Part shown: positions 1 to 7,580 of the stretch, piece by piece
How the letters are laid out: the number at the start of each line of letters is the position of its first letter
How positions within the stretch are numbered: the stretch's first letter is position 1
Assembly (NCBI GenBank): GCA_023228045.1
Contig: JALOBY010000025.1
Span: forward strand, 1-18,438
Direction: 5' to 3'
Origin: Endomicrobiales bacterium
GTDB lineage: Bacteria; Elusimicrobiota; Endomicrobiia; Endomicrobiales; JALOBY01
Length of the DNA stretch: 18,438 nt
Made by a program: the position numbers and the translations under genes
The notes under the pieces: generated by a model
What the model was told of the DNA's origin: nothing
Seen by the model: the letters and a program-made list of their open reading frames with translations, nothing else
Databases searched by the model: none

Positions 1-212
1 GGGCACTTTTTACCAGACGCATAGGTGTCAATCACGCACAAACGAAGTGCAAAACCCACCTGATTTGCCGCTAAACCAACTCCCGGGGCATTGTACATTG
101 TTTCAAACATATTCCTAATTAGAATTTTTATTTCTGGCGTTACTTTTTTTATTTCGGCACTATGCTCTGCAAGCACCGCTTCGCCATATTTTTTTATTTG
201 CAATATTGACAT
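1..212 (-). CDS. def: peptide deformylase, N-terminal part (3' end outside window)
   Basis: Peptide deformylase removes the formyl group from the initiator methionine of nascent proteins in the cytoplasm, using a bound metal ion. Only the first 70 codons are in the window. The translation begins MSILQIKKYGEAVL and contains deformylase motif I, GVGLAANQVG (residues 44-53, pattern GxGxAAxQ), followed by the expected beta strand LRLCVIDTYASG. Motifs II (EGCLS) and III (HExDH) would lie beyond base 1. The ATG at 210-212 has a GGAG Shine-Dalgarno five bases upstream. It lies 36 bases after priA on the same strand, matching the common priA-def linkage. I am confident of the family; completeness cannot be judged. 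Confidence 0.93.
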   Translation of the reverse strand, partial: MSILQIKKYGEAVLAEHSAEIKKVTPEIKILIRNMFETMYNAPGVGLAANQVGFALRLCVIDTYASGKKC

Positions 213-248
213 ATAAACTCCATTTTTTTGTTGTTAACCTGTATTTTA

Positions 249-2231
249 TTATAGAACATCTATCGGGTCTATATCAACGGCAATTTTAACACCTGAAAAC
301 TTAAACCCTTTTAAAAATAATTCTTTTAAAACTTCAAATAGCTGTGCTTTATTGCCTTTAAGCATTATCTGCCATCTATATTGACCGTATAGTTTTGGCC
401 TTGCCGCAACACTTGGGCCTATTGCTTCAACTTTATACTTTTCAAGCCCAATTTCACATAGAGTTTTATGCACCATTGCACATGCGCAAGACACTTTGCT
501 TTCATCTAACCCTTTGAAATTTAGGTTTACTAAATTACAAAACGGCGGATAATTTAACTGTTTCCTGAAAGCAATTTCAGTTTCATAAAACTTTTTATAA
601 TCGTGTTCTTTGGCGCACCTAAGGGCGTAGTGTTCGGGGTGCATAGTTTGCACTATTACCTGCCCGCCAAGCAAACCTCTTCCTGTGCGGCCTGCAACCT
701 GAGTTATCAACTGAAATGTTCGCTCGGCAGAGCGAAAATCAGGCAAACAAAGTGCCGTATCCGCGCTTACAACCCCAACGAGAGTTACCCTTGGAAAATC
801 AAAACCTTTTGCCACTAACTGTGTGCCAAGCAATATATCGTAATTTTCGTCTTTAAAATCTTTATAGGCAAATGAAAATGTGTCTTTTTTTGATGTGGTG
901 TCTTTATCTAACCGAAATATTTTGGCAAACGGGAACAATTTTTGAACTTCTTCTTGCGCTTTTTGTGTGCCAACACCAAAAACTGATATTTCATTACCGG
1001 AACAATGAGGGCATTTGTTTGGGCACTCTTGGGTGTAACCGCAATAATTACACTGCAACCTTTCTGGCCCTTTGAAATACACAAGAGAAATAGCGCAATT
1101 TGGGCATTGAAGTGTTTGCCCACAAGTGTGGCACATTATTACCGGCGAATGCCCTCGACGGTTTAAAAACACTATTGCCTGTTCACGACGAGCAAGAGTT
1201 TGTGTCAAAGCCTTATGAAGCACAGGCGTTATTACTCTATTTTTTATTGGATTTTGCCTTAAATCAAGAAGCTCTACCGGAGGCAGCGGCTTATTGTCAA
1301 TTCTTTGCGGCAGTTCTAATAGCTTGAACTGGCCGTTTAATGCCCTATGATAACTCTCTATTGATGGAGTAGCCGAGCCAAATATTATAACGCATCTGTT
1401 TAAGGCCGATCGTTCAAGTGCTATTTCTTTTGCGTTGTATGCAGGTTTGTTGTCTTGTTTATATGTGCTTTCATGTTCTTCATCTACAATTATTAAGCCC
1501 AAATTTGAAAAAGGAGCAAAAACTGCTGAACGAGCACCAAGCAATACTTTAATTTTACCTTCTCTTATACCGGCCCAAAGGCGAAACTTTTCACCTTGCG
1601 TAATTTTACTATGCCAAAGGCCAAGCGAATCTGAAAACCTTGATAAGAATATATCGGCAAATTGAGCAGTTAAAGAAATTTCAGGAACAAGCAAAATAGC
1701 ACTTTTACCCAACTTTATTGCTTCTTCTATTGCGGTAAGGTAAACTTCTGTTTTGCCAGAGCCGGTTACCCCATGTAATAAAAATACTTCACTCTTTTGC
1801 GCTTTTAGTGCATTTGTTATTTGCTCAAATGCTTTTAACTGATTGGTTGTAAGTTGTGGCTTGTTACAAATTTTATTTATTATTTTTTGTTTTTCTACCG
1901 GGTTTCGCTTAGGGGCCTTTATTGATGAAGAAGCAACCGCATTTAAAGCTTCGCCTATTGAACAAAAATACATTCCCGATATTCTTTTTGAAAGCGCAAG
2001 CAACTCAGCAGACAAAGCAAAATTTGCATTTAAAACATTTGTAATAGGTTTTAGCTTGTCTATGTTGCTTTGCGCGGCAAAACCAACTATGAAGCCGACA
2101 AGTTTTTTATTGCCAAATTGCACTTCTACTTTTGCACCAATAGATGCTTGAGTTAAAAACTCTTCTGGTATGGTGTAGTGAAATGTTTTGTTTAGAGGAA
2201 TACTGAGGGCAACTTCTGCTATTTTTTGCAT
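249..2231 (-). CDS. priA: primosomal protein N' (replication restart helicase PriA)
   Basis: PriA recognises stalled or recombined forks, unwinds with 3'-5' polarity and starts reloading of the replicative helicase. The protein is 660 aa, close to the usual 650-750. The N-terminal 3'-DNA-binding region covers about residues 1-100. The helicase core has Walker A GVTGSGKTE (154-162), Walker B DEEH (250-253), GSATPS (about 285-290) and the motif VI-type QVAGRTGRG (511-519). Between the two helicase lobes sits the zinc-binding insertion, with paired cysteines CHTC, CPNC, CNYC and CPNKCPHC at about 367-410. The C-terminal domain carries the typical NYPPFCNLV (about 560). The ATG is one base after the udg stop, and no strong Shine-Dalgarno is visible, so coupling to udg translation is likely. 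All catalytic motifs look intact. Confidence 0.97.
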   Translation of the reverse strand: MQKIAEVALSIPLNKTFHYTIPEEFLTQASIGAKVEVQFGNKKLVGFIVGFAAQSNIDKLKPITNVLNANFALSAELLALSKRISGMYFCSIGEALNAVASSSIKAPKRNPVEKQKIINKICNKPQLTTNQLKAFEQITNALKAQKSEVFLLHGVTGSGKTEVYLTAIEEAIKLGKSAILLVPEISLTAQFADIFLSRFSDSLGLWHSKITQGEKFRLWAGIREGKIKVLLGARSAVFAPFSNLGLIIVDEEHESTYKQDNKPAYNAKEIALERSALNRCVIIFGSATPSIESYHRALNGQFKLLELPQRIDNKPLPPVELLDLRQNPIKNRVITPVLHKALTQTLARREQAIVFLNRRGHSPVIMCHTCGQTLQCPNCAISLVYFKGPERLQCNYCGYTQECPNKCPHCSGNEISVFGVGTQKAQEEVQKLFPFAKIFRLDKDTTSKKDTFSFAYKDFKDENYDILLGTQLVAKGFDFPRVTLVGVVSADTALCLPDFRSAERTFQLITQVAGRTGRGLLGGQVIVQTMHPEHYALRCAKEHDYKKFYETEIAFRKQLNYPPFCNLVNLNFKGLDESKVSCACAMVHKTLCEIGLEKYKVEAIGPSVAARPKLYGQYRWQIMLKGNKAQLFEVLKELFLKGFKFSGVKIAVDIDPIDVL

Positions 2232-2232
2232 T

Positions 2233-2931
2233 TTATTTTTGCAATTGGGCGCTTATCGCACGAATGTCATCCCAAACCTCTTTTTTAAGGTTAGGGTTTC
2301 TTAGTAAGGCGGCAGGGTGAAAAGTAGGCATTAGCTTAATTCCTTTGTAATCATAAAACTTACCGCGAACTTTTGATATACCCAACTCGGTTTGAACAAA
2401 TGGCTTTAGCGCAGAGTTGCCAAGTGTACAGATAACTTTTGGAGCAATAATTTCAATTTGCTTTTCCAAATAAGGAAGACACATCTTAGATTCTTCTTCT
2501 GTTGGAGGCCTATCGTTGCCGTGTTTTTCCGGGTCAGTTGGGTCTATCATTGGATGACACTTTACAATGTTTGCAATATAAACGGCTTGCCGGCTAAGGC
2601 CTATTGATTCAATTATTTTATTTAACAGTTTACCTGCTCTGCCAATAAACGGCTCTCCTTGGTGATCTTCATCAAAACCGGGGCCCTCACCAATAAACAT
2701 AAGCTTTGCATCGGGGTCGCCAACTCCAAAAACAAAGTTTAACCTTGATTTTCCTAATGGGCATTTAATACAGGAAGAGATTTCGTTTTTATATGCCTCC
2801 AGCAACTGCCCTTTTTTGCTTGGAGCTTTTTTTGATTTATCTATTATAAATTCCCCATGGCCTGTGGCAAGCTCGTCTTCAAAGTATGTTTTAGTAAGAG
2901 ATAGCAGTTTTTGCGCAGTGTAACGCTTCAT
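2233..2931 (-). CDS. udg: family 4 (Fe-S) uracil-DNA glycosylase
   Basis: This enzyme excises uracil from DNA to start base excision repair. With the chosen start it is 232 aa. It shows the family 4 active-site motif GEGPGFDED (82-90; the family usually has GEAPG), the second motif around FHPAALLR (204-211), and four cysteines fitting the Fe-S cluster ligands: C54, C57, C125 and C151. The spacing between the last two is 25 residues, because of an insertion around DPTDPEKHGNDRPP. I chose the ATG at 2929-2931 because it has an AAGGA Shine-Dalgarno six bases upstream; an in-frame ATG at 2949 has no such site. The start lies inside the 3' end of coaB (about 41 bases overlap). A thermostable-UDG/phage SPO1 polymerase-like annotation would refer to the same superfamily. 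Confidence 0.92.
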   Translation of the reverse strand: MKRYTAQKLLSLTKTYFEDELATGHGEFIIDKSKKAPSKKGQLLEAYKNEISSCIKCPLGKSRLNFVFGVGDPDAKLMFIGEGPGFDEDHQGEPFIGRAGKLLNKIIESIGLSRQAVYIANIVKCHPMIDPTDPEKHGNDRPPTEEESKMCLPYLEKQIEIIAPKVICTLGNSALKPFVQTELGISKVRGKFYDYKGIKLMPTFHPAALLRNPNLKKEVWDDIRAISAQLQK

Positions 2932-3541
2932 AAATAATCCTTTTGGCAAGCTTTTCTTTTTTCATTTTGGCAAACTTTAATTTTTTGCCATCTTTAAAAA
3001 TCAGTGTCGCGCGAACATCCTTAGAACAAACAGCATCTATGCCATTGGCAACAATAAAATCAAGGTTTTTATTTTTAAGTTTTTTTTGCGCGTTAAACTC
3101 TAAATTTTCCGACTCAAGCGCAAAACCAACAACAACTCTCAGACCTTTGTGCCTGCCAACATATTGCAAAATATCGGGAGTTTTTTTAAGTTTTAATGTT
3201 GTGTATTGAGAGCTTTTTTTTAATTTGATTTTTGAAAACTTTACGGGTGCAAAATCTGCAACAGCCGCCGCAGAAATAAATATTTGGCAAAATTTTACAG
3301 ATTCCTTAACACTCTCAAACATCTGCCTGGCACTGATTACTTTTATTATTTTCGCATTTTTTGGAAAGTTGGCGCTAACTTGGGCGCATATAACTGTTAC
3401 CTTTGAGCCAGCCGCAAGCGCGGCGCTTGCAAGTGCCGCGCCCATTTTACCAGATGATGAGTTGGAAATATAACGCACTGGGTCAATAAACTCTCTGGTT
3501 GAACCAGCGGTAATTAAAACGGAGGGATTTAACTTTAACAT
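2891..3541 (-). CDS. coaB: phosphopantothenate-cysteine ligase (CoaB half of CoaBC)
   Basis: CoaB joins cysteine to 4'-phosphopantothenate (CTP-dependent in most bacteria) in coenzyme A synthesis. The 216 aa match the C-terminal half of the usual bifunctional Dfp/CoaBC. They begin with the nucleotide-binding strand VLITAGSTREFIDPVRY (residues 8-24) and N27-SSSGKMG, then AAAVADFAP (91-99), a lysine-rich KIKLKK segment (104-109) matching the conserved KIKK region, VVGFALESE and DFIVANGID. The ATG at 3539-3541 lies only two codons after the coaC stop and in the same reading frame, with no good Shine-Dalgarno, so it is probably translated by reinitiation after coaC. Separate coaB and coaC genes are less common in bacteria than the fused gene. 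The 3' end overlaps the start of udg. Confidence 0.95.
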   Translation of the reverse strand: MLKLNPSVLITAGSTREFIDPVRYISNSSSGKMGAALASAALAAGSKVTVICAQVSANFPKNAKIIKVISARQMFESVKESVKFCQIFISAAAVADFAPVKFSKIKLKKSSQYTTLKLKKTPDILQYVGRHKGLRVVVGFALESENLEFNAQKKLKNKNLDFIVANGIDAVCSKDVRATLIFKDGKKLKFAKMKKEKLAKRIIYEALHCAKTAISY

Positions 3542-3547
3542 ATTGGC

Positions 3548-4093
3548 TTACTTTAAAAGCTCAACTGCTCTTTTTAAAATTACTTCTATATCGGCTAGGC
3601 GACCAATGCCAAGCACACCACAGGCAAGCTCGCCATCTTGTGGCTGTACAATGTTATAACCAAACTCTTTAAGCCGGCTACAGTTTGCAACCGTTGCCTG
3701 ATGGTTCCACATATCTGTGTTCATCGCCGGGCAAACAAGTATCGGTTTTTTAAACGCCAAGGCAGTGCAAGAAAGAAGATCTTGCGCGCTGCCGCAAGCA
3801 AGTTTTGCTATTGTATCGGCCGTTGCAGGGGCAACAATAAAAATATCTGCCCAGTTGGCAAGTACAATGTGGTCTAACTCCCACTCGCTTCCTTCAAACA
3901 TAGAGCAATAAACTTTATTTTTTGAAAGTGTTTGTAATGTTAGAGGTGTTACAAACTTTTGCGCGCTTTGCGTAAGCACACACTTTACAGCAAAACTCTC
4001 TTTAACAAAACTGCGCACAAGTTCCGGCACTTTATAAGCAGCTATGCCACCAGATATACCTATTAAAACATTTTTACCGTTTTGAGGTTTCAC
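3548..4093 (-). CDS. coaC: phosphopantothenoylcysteine decarboxylase (CoaC half of CoaBC)
   Basis: CoaC is an FMN flavoprotein that decarboxylates phosphopantothenoylcysteine to 4'-phosphopantetheine. The 181 aa cover the flavodoxin-like N-terminal half of Dfp. Visible features are the FMN-binding start VLIGISGGIAAYK (9-21), catalytic His75 in LDHIVLA, PAMNTDMW (122-129) with N125, and the substrate-clamp segment GELACGVLGIGRL with C158. These residue numbers coincide with the known essential H75, N125 and C158 of E. coli Dfp. Translation stops at TAA 3548-3550, exactly in the linker where bifunctional CoaBC proteins continue into CoaB. The coaC ATG overlaps the end of rpoZ by four bases. This looks like a functional decarboxylase domain encoded alone. 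Confidence 0.96.
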   Translation of the reverse strand: MKPQNGKNVLIGISGGIAAYKVPELVRSFVKESFAVKCVLTQSAQKFVTPLTLQTLSKNKVYCSMFEGSEWELDHIVLANWADIFIVAPATADTIAKLACGSAQDLLSCTALAFKKPILVCPAMNTDMWNHQATVANCSRLKEFGYNIVQPQDGELACGVLGIGRLADIEVILKRAVELLK

Positions 4094-4377
4094 TTATTTT
4101 TACCTTGATATTCGCCAAGTTTTTCGGCAGCTTTTTCATCAAGTGTTTTAACAACTACTTTTACTTTCTCAAATTCTTTTTGGATTTCTTCCATTGTAAC
4201 CTTATCATGTGTAACATGGTCAATGGCTTGTTTTATCAACTCAGCCGGTGGTGTTTTTTTGCCCTCATCTTTACTGCTAAGCACCTTGTACCATAAGCTG
4301 GCCATTTTCACCAAATCGTACTTACTCTTAGTTGTATCTAAGAGTTTCTCCAAAGAATCATCCATTTTTTCAACCAC
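4090..4377 (-). CDS. rpoZ: RNA polymerase omega subunit, divergent
   Basis: Omega is the small subunit that assists folding and assembly of the beta' subunit of RNA polymerase. The call rests on the segment SKYDLVKMASLWYKVL (residues 18-33), which fits the omega pattern (N/S)RY-x-LVxxAAxRAxxL, the following loop and the helix PPAELIKQAIDHV, plus the position directly after gmk and before coaBC, the classic rpoZ site. The paired arginines normally present in the first helix are missing, so it is divergent. The 95-aa length is normal. The start is GTG at 4375-4377: the Shine-Dalgarno GGGAGGG is the last coding bases of gmk, five bases upstream, whereas the next ATG (4363-4365) is too far away. 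The acidic/lysine-rich C-terminal half is less conserved. Confidence 0.8.
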   Translation of the reverse strand: MVEKMDDSLEKLLDTTKSKYDLVKMASLWYKVLSSKDEGKKTPPAELIKQAIDHVTHDKVTMEEIQKEFEKVKVVVKTLDEKAAEKLGEYQGKNK

Positions 4378-4379
4378 TT

Positions 4380-4979
4380 TTACCCTCCCTTAAGAACATT
4401 TTTTACTTTTACAATTTTAAGGCGCTCCGAGCCAATAATATAGAGCAGTTCAGAAAGCGCGGTTTTTAATTTGTCATTTACAACAAGGTAATCATACTGA
4501 GCATAATGACTGATTTCATTTTTTGCGTTTGCCAATCGAGCAGATATTGTTTCTTTAGAATCTTTATTTCTTTTGATTAGACGATTTTTTAGTTCTTCAA
4601 TGCTTGGCGGCATAATAAATATAAGCACAGCGCCAGGAAATGCCTTTTTAATGTTTATGCCACCTTGCACATCTATATCTAATAAAATATCTCTACCTGA
4701 GTTCATAGCATTTTCAATTTCACTTTTTAATGTGCCGTAATAATTATCATGAACCAAAGCCCACTCGGCAAACTTATTTTTTGTTATGTTGCTCTTAAAA
4801 TCGTCAACACTTAGAAAATTGTAGTCAATGCAATTTTTCTCACCATCACGCATTGGCCGCGTTGTACAAGAAACAGAAAACATCAGATTTTTATCTGCTC
4901 TTAACAGTTTATGCACAAGCGTGGTTTTACCGGTCCCTGAGGGTGCAGACAAAACAATTATTAGACCTTTTTTATTCAT
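4380..4979 (-). CDS. gmk: guanylate kinase
   Basis: Guanylate kinase phosphorylates GMP to GDP with ATP in the cytoplasm. The 199-aa protein is of normal length. It has the P-loop APSGTGKTT (12-20), the GMP-binding segment SCTTRPMRDGE (about 37-47), the lid/GMP-binding YGTLKSEI (about 81-88), and DILLDIDVQGG (about 95-105). The C-terminal helices ending in IGSERLKIVKV are typical of the family. The last codons (AAG GGA GGG TAA) double as the ribosome-binding site of rpoZ. The start ATG at 4977-4979 is followed directly by MNKKGLIIVLSAPSG, as expected. It lies three bases downstream of the unknown coiled-coil membrane gene. In many bacteria a YicC-family gene precedes gmk, but here it does not. 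Confidence 0.97.
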   Translation of the reverse strand: MNKKGLIIVLSAPSGTGKTTLVHKLLRADKNLMFSVSCTTRPMRDGEKNCIDYNFLSVDDFKSNITKNKFAEWALVHDNYYGTLKSEIENAMNSGRDILLDIDVQGGINIKKAFPGAVLIFIMPPSIEELKNRLIKRNKDSKETISARLANAKNEISHYAQYDYLVVNDKLKTALSELLYIIGSERLKIVKVKNVLKGG

Positions 4980-4982
4980 AGT

Positions 4983-5486
4983 TCAGCGTACCACCGCGAC
5001 AAGAAGAGCTATAACCGAAACCGCCAAAGCACAAGGCGCAACCCACTTTGATTCATACCATTTATTGTTGCTTTCAGAATTATTTTCATCGTTCCGCTCA
5101 CCATTTAAATTAACTTTCGCAATTGAAGCATCTTCCCTTACTAAAGCAAGATCACTGCGCACTAGTTTTAGTTCTGATTGAAGATCTGCGATGCTTGTTG
5201 GCTCATAGTTTTGATTTTCGTTTTGCAAACTGACTTTGCGTTTTGATAGCTCATCTACCTGGTTACTTAATAAAACATATCGTGACTGAACAAGTTCAAG
5301 CTTATAATTTAGCGTAGAAATAGCGTTATTTATTTGTTCATCTTTTGCTTCAAGTGCGTCTGGCGCGCTTGAAGAAACACTTGCCGAGTAAACTTCGCTT
5401 GATTTAACATCGTTTTGCGCTGCAAAACCAAAAGAGCTAAAAACAACGCAAAAACAAATTACCTGTATAATAAACCTATTTATCAT
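4983..5486 (-). CDS. unknown exported coiled-coil protein with C-terminal membrane anchor
   Basis: I do not recognise this 167-aa protein. It starts with a hydrophobic segment that reads as a Sec signal peptide (residues 1-23, ending FGFAA before QND). There is no lipobox. Residues 25-44 are Ser/Ala-rich. Residues 45-120 have heptad-like hydrophobic spacing (LNYKLELVQSRYVLLSNQVDEL; LQSELKLVRSDLALV) typical of coiled coil. An Asn/Glu-rich spacer (125-141) leads to a transmembrane helix at 149-166 that ends one residue before the stop. This predicts a periplasmic coiled coil tethered to the inner membrane. The C-terminal layout resembles that of YgiM-type proteins, but no SH3 domain is visible. 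The ATG (5484-5486) has an AAAGG site five bases upstream and overlaps the end of rluD by 11 bases. Function unknown. Confidence 0.8.
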   Translation of the reverse strand: MINRFIIQVICFCVVFSSFGFAAQNDVKSSEVYSASVSSSAPDALEAKDEQINNAISTLNYKLELVQSRYVLLSNQVDELSKRKVSLQNENQNYEPTSIADLQSELKLVRSDLALVREDASIAKVNLNGERNDENNSESNNKWYESKWVAPCALAVSVIALLVAVVR

Positions 5487-6369
5487 AATAACCTTTGCAT
5501 AATTCCTTTAGATCATCAGGCACTGGTGCGATGAACTCAACTCTTTTGTTGCTTGCGGGGTGAATAAATGACACCTTGTAAGCATGCAACAACTGCCTTT
5601 TTACCGTACCCATGATACTTTCCGTTGGACCGCCATAAAAAACATCACCCATTATGGGATGACCTATATAGGCAAGGTGGCTTCTTATCTGATGCGTTCT
5701 TCCGGTTAATGGACTTACTTCAAGCAAGCAATAACCTTTATACCTTTTTAAAACCTTAAATTCAGTGATCGACTCTTTTTTGGAAAGCGGCCCGACAATT
5801 ATTTTTTTTCGGTCAATTGGCGAACGCCCCAAAGGAGCATTGATGTAACCCTCGGTTTCAGTTGGGTTGCCAAATGCTACAGCCAGATATTGCTTTTTTA
5901 CAAGGCGCTTTTGAAACTGGTTTGAGAGAATATTTTTCGCGCGCTCATTTTTTGCAATTATAACCAGGCCCGATGTATCTTTGTCTATACGGTGAGCAAG
6001 AAACACCGGAAACGCGCCTTTGGCATAACCAAGAACAGCATTAACAAGTGTACCGTTTTCATGCCCACAAGCAGGGTGAACAACAACACCCGCGGCTTTA
6101 TTTACAATAATTACTTCGTTGTCTTCGTAAATAATATCAAGCGGCAAATTTTCGGCTAATAGAGCGCTTTCTTTTTGCTCAAGCTCATACTCAAGAACAT
6201 CGCCAACTTTAAGTGCTTTACTTACCTGCGGAACAACTCCGTTAAGCAAGACATTACCATTTTTTATTAGCTCTTTAAAATAACTGCGAGAGTATCCCTC
6301 TACCAGATGAGCAAGATAGCTGTCAATTCTTGTATGAGCCATTATGGCTTCAATTTGAATTTTTTGCAT
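5476..6369 (-). CDS. rluD: RluA/RluD-family 23S rRNA pseudouridine synthase
   Basis: Enzymes of this family isomerise specific uridines of 23S rRNA (helix 69 for RluD) to pseudouridine. The 297-aa protein has an N-terminal S4 RNA-binding domain (about 13-62: RIDSYLAHL...GNVLLNG), then the catalytic domain with HRIDKDTSG (126-134), where D129 is the catalytic aspartate, and the later motifs PLTGRTHQIRSHLA and HPIMGDVFYGG. Having an S4 domain fits RluD or RluC better than the S4-less RluA. The exact target uridines cannot be read from sequence, so the symbol is a family-level choice. The ATG at 6367-6369 lies inside the 3' end of lgt (20-base overlap). A second in-frame ATG nine codons in (6342) is possible, but the longer form has the usual length before the S4 domain. 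Confidence 0.9.
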   Translation of the reverse strand: MQKIQIEAIMAHTRIDSYLAHLVEGYSRSYFKELIKNGNVLLNGVVPQVSKALKVGDVLEYELEQKESALLAENLPLDIIYEDNEVIIVNKAAGVVVHPACGHENGTLVNAVLGYAKGAFPVFLAHRIDKDTSGLVIIAKNERAKNILSNQFQKRLVKKQYLAVAFGNPTETEGYINAPLGRSPIDRKKIIVGPLSKKESITEFKVLKRYKGYCLLEVSPLTGRTHQIRSHLAYIGHPIMGDVFYGGPTESIMGTVKRQLLHAYKVSFIHPASNKRVEFIAPVPDDLKELCKGYYDK

Positions 6370-7114
6370 TTTTTAACAACCAAATATAAATACCAAGACC
6401 TATCAAAACAAACGAAATTACCTGTGCCGGCGAAAGGCCTAAAAGAAATGCACCTCGCTCATCACCCCTGAAAAACTCAATAACAAACCTGCCTGTTCCG
6501 TAAATAACAATATACAAAGCAAGAACCTTTCCGGCAGTTCTTACCCCTTTGGAGTAAAGGTGCAAAAAAACAAATAAAAACATCAATAATGCAGCTTCAA
6601 ATAACTGCGTGGGTAAAAGTGGAATGCCAATAGGTGCCAGAGAGTTTTTATCGCTAAATGTTACACACAACGGGCCATTAGCGCTACTGCCATAACAACA
6701 GCCGGCAAAAAAACAACCAATACGCCCAAAAAAGTGAGCAAGCACCAGGCTTGGAGCTAAAATATCGGCAAGGGCCCAAACATTGCCCATTTTATTTTTT
6801 GATATAAAAACAAGCCATGCCGCAGCACCACCAATAAGGCCGCCAAAAAAAACCAGGCCACCTTCCCAAACTTTAAAAATATCAACCGGGTTTGAGGCAA
6901 AATAAGAAATGTTTAATAAAACATACAAAAGCCTTGCACCAATAAAACCAAATAATACTGTATAGAAAACAAGGTCTATGGCTTTTTGCTCATTAACACC
7001 AATTAACTTTGCGCGATTAGTAAAGTAAATCGTTCCCGCGACAAGGCCCAATGCAACCAACAGGCCGTATGTATGTATTGTTATGCCAAATAAATTAAAA
7101 AGAATAGGGTGCAT
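6350..7114 (-). CDS. lgt: phosphatidylglycerol-prolipoprotein diacylglyceryl transferase
   Basis: Lgt transfers diacylglycerol from phosphatidylglycerol to the lipobox cysteine of prolipoproteins, the first step of lipoprotein maturation, in the inner membrane. The 254-aa protein has about seven hydrophobic segments. It contains the family signature HFFGRIGCFFAGCCYG (127-142) with R131 in the place of the essential E. coli R143, the N-terminal HTYG motif (14-17), the glycine-rich GGLVFFGG loop (85-92), PTQLFEA, and the C-terminal RFVIEFFRGDERG arginine-rich loop. The ATG (7112-7114) is one base after the lspA stop, so the two enzymes acting in sequence on lipoproteins are encoded side by side. 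The end overlaps rluD. Confidence 0.97.
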   Translation of the reverse strand: MHPILFNLFGITIHTYGLLVALGLVAGTIYFTNRAKLIGVNEQKAIDLVFYTVLFGFIGARLLYVLLNISYFASNPVDIFKVWEGGLVFFGGLIGGAAAWLVFISKNKMGNVWALADILAPSLVLAHFFGRIGCFFAGCCYGSSANGPLCVTFSDKNSLAPIGIPLLPTQLFEAALLMFLFVFLHLYSKGVRTAGKVLALYIVIYGTGRFVIEFFRGDERGAFLLGLSPAQVISFVLIGLGIYIWLLKNAKNSN

Positions 7115-7115
7115 T

Positions 7116-7580
7116 TTATGCTTTTACCGCCGGTTTTTTAATAAACAGATAATAATATGTTAACAAAATAGACCCGATGCAAATACAAGCATCAGCAATG
7201 TTAAATGAATACCAGTGATATGTTGCAAGGTGAAAATCTGCAAAGTCGGTAACGAAACCAAAGTAAGCTCTATCAAAGTAATTTGAAACTCCGCCGGCAA
7301 GCACAAGTGCGAATGAAACACTAAAAAGCTTCTTTTCGTTTCTTGCTTCAAATATAAACCAAAAAGCTACAATAGTAAGCACTATAGCCGACACCACGGA
7401 AAGAAGCTGATTAAACCCTTGGAACATACCAAAAGCAATGCCTGTATTTTTCACATTAACAAAATTTAAAAATGGCAGTACATCTATTTGCCCACCTAAT
7501 GCAATAAGCTTGCGCACAAAATGCTTTGTAAGCTGATCAAGCAAAATAATTGGAGCAAATATGAGCATTACTCTAAGCAT
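7116..7580 (-). CDS. lspA: lipoprotein signal peptidase (signal peptidase II)
   Basis: LspA cleaves the signal peptide from diacylglyceryl-modified prolipoproteins in the inner membrane. With the ATG at 7578-7580 it is 154 aa, the usual size, with four transmembrane helices. Motifs: LDQLTK (14-19, D15), NVKNTGIAFG (42-51), GGVSNYFDR (97-104) with D103, VTDF (110-113), and FNIADACI (127-134) with D131. D103 and D131 match the aspartyl-protease catalytic dyad. I chose this start over an in-frame ATG 51 bases upstream because it has an AAGGA site about eight bases before it, and because LspA proteins begin just before the first membrane helix. The start overlaps the ileS stop by eight bases. Confidence 0.96.
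   Translation of the reverse strand: MLRVMLIFAPIILLDQLTKHFVRKLIALGGQIDVLPFLNFVNVKNTGIAFGMFQGFNQLLSVVSAIVLTIVAFWFIFEARNEKKLFSVSFALVLAGGVSNYFDRAYFGFVTDFADFHLATYHWYSFNIADACICIGSILLTYYYLFIKKPAVKA

Noticed and set aside
3548..3550. Recoded TAA (stop-codon reassignment) between coaC and coaB
   Set aside because: Most other genes here end in TAA at the expected family length, and an ATG follows two codons later, so a normal stop with reinitiation is simpler.
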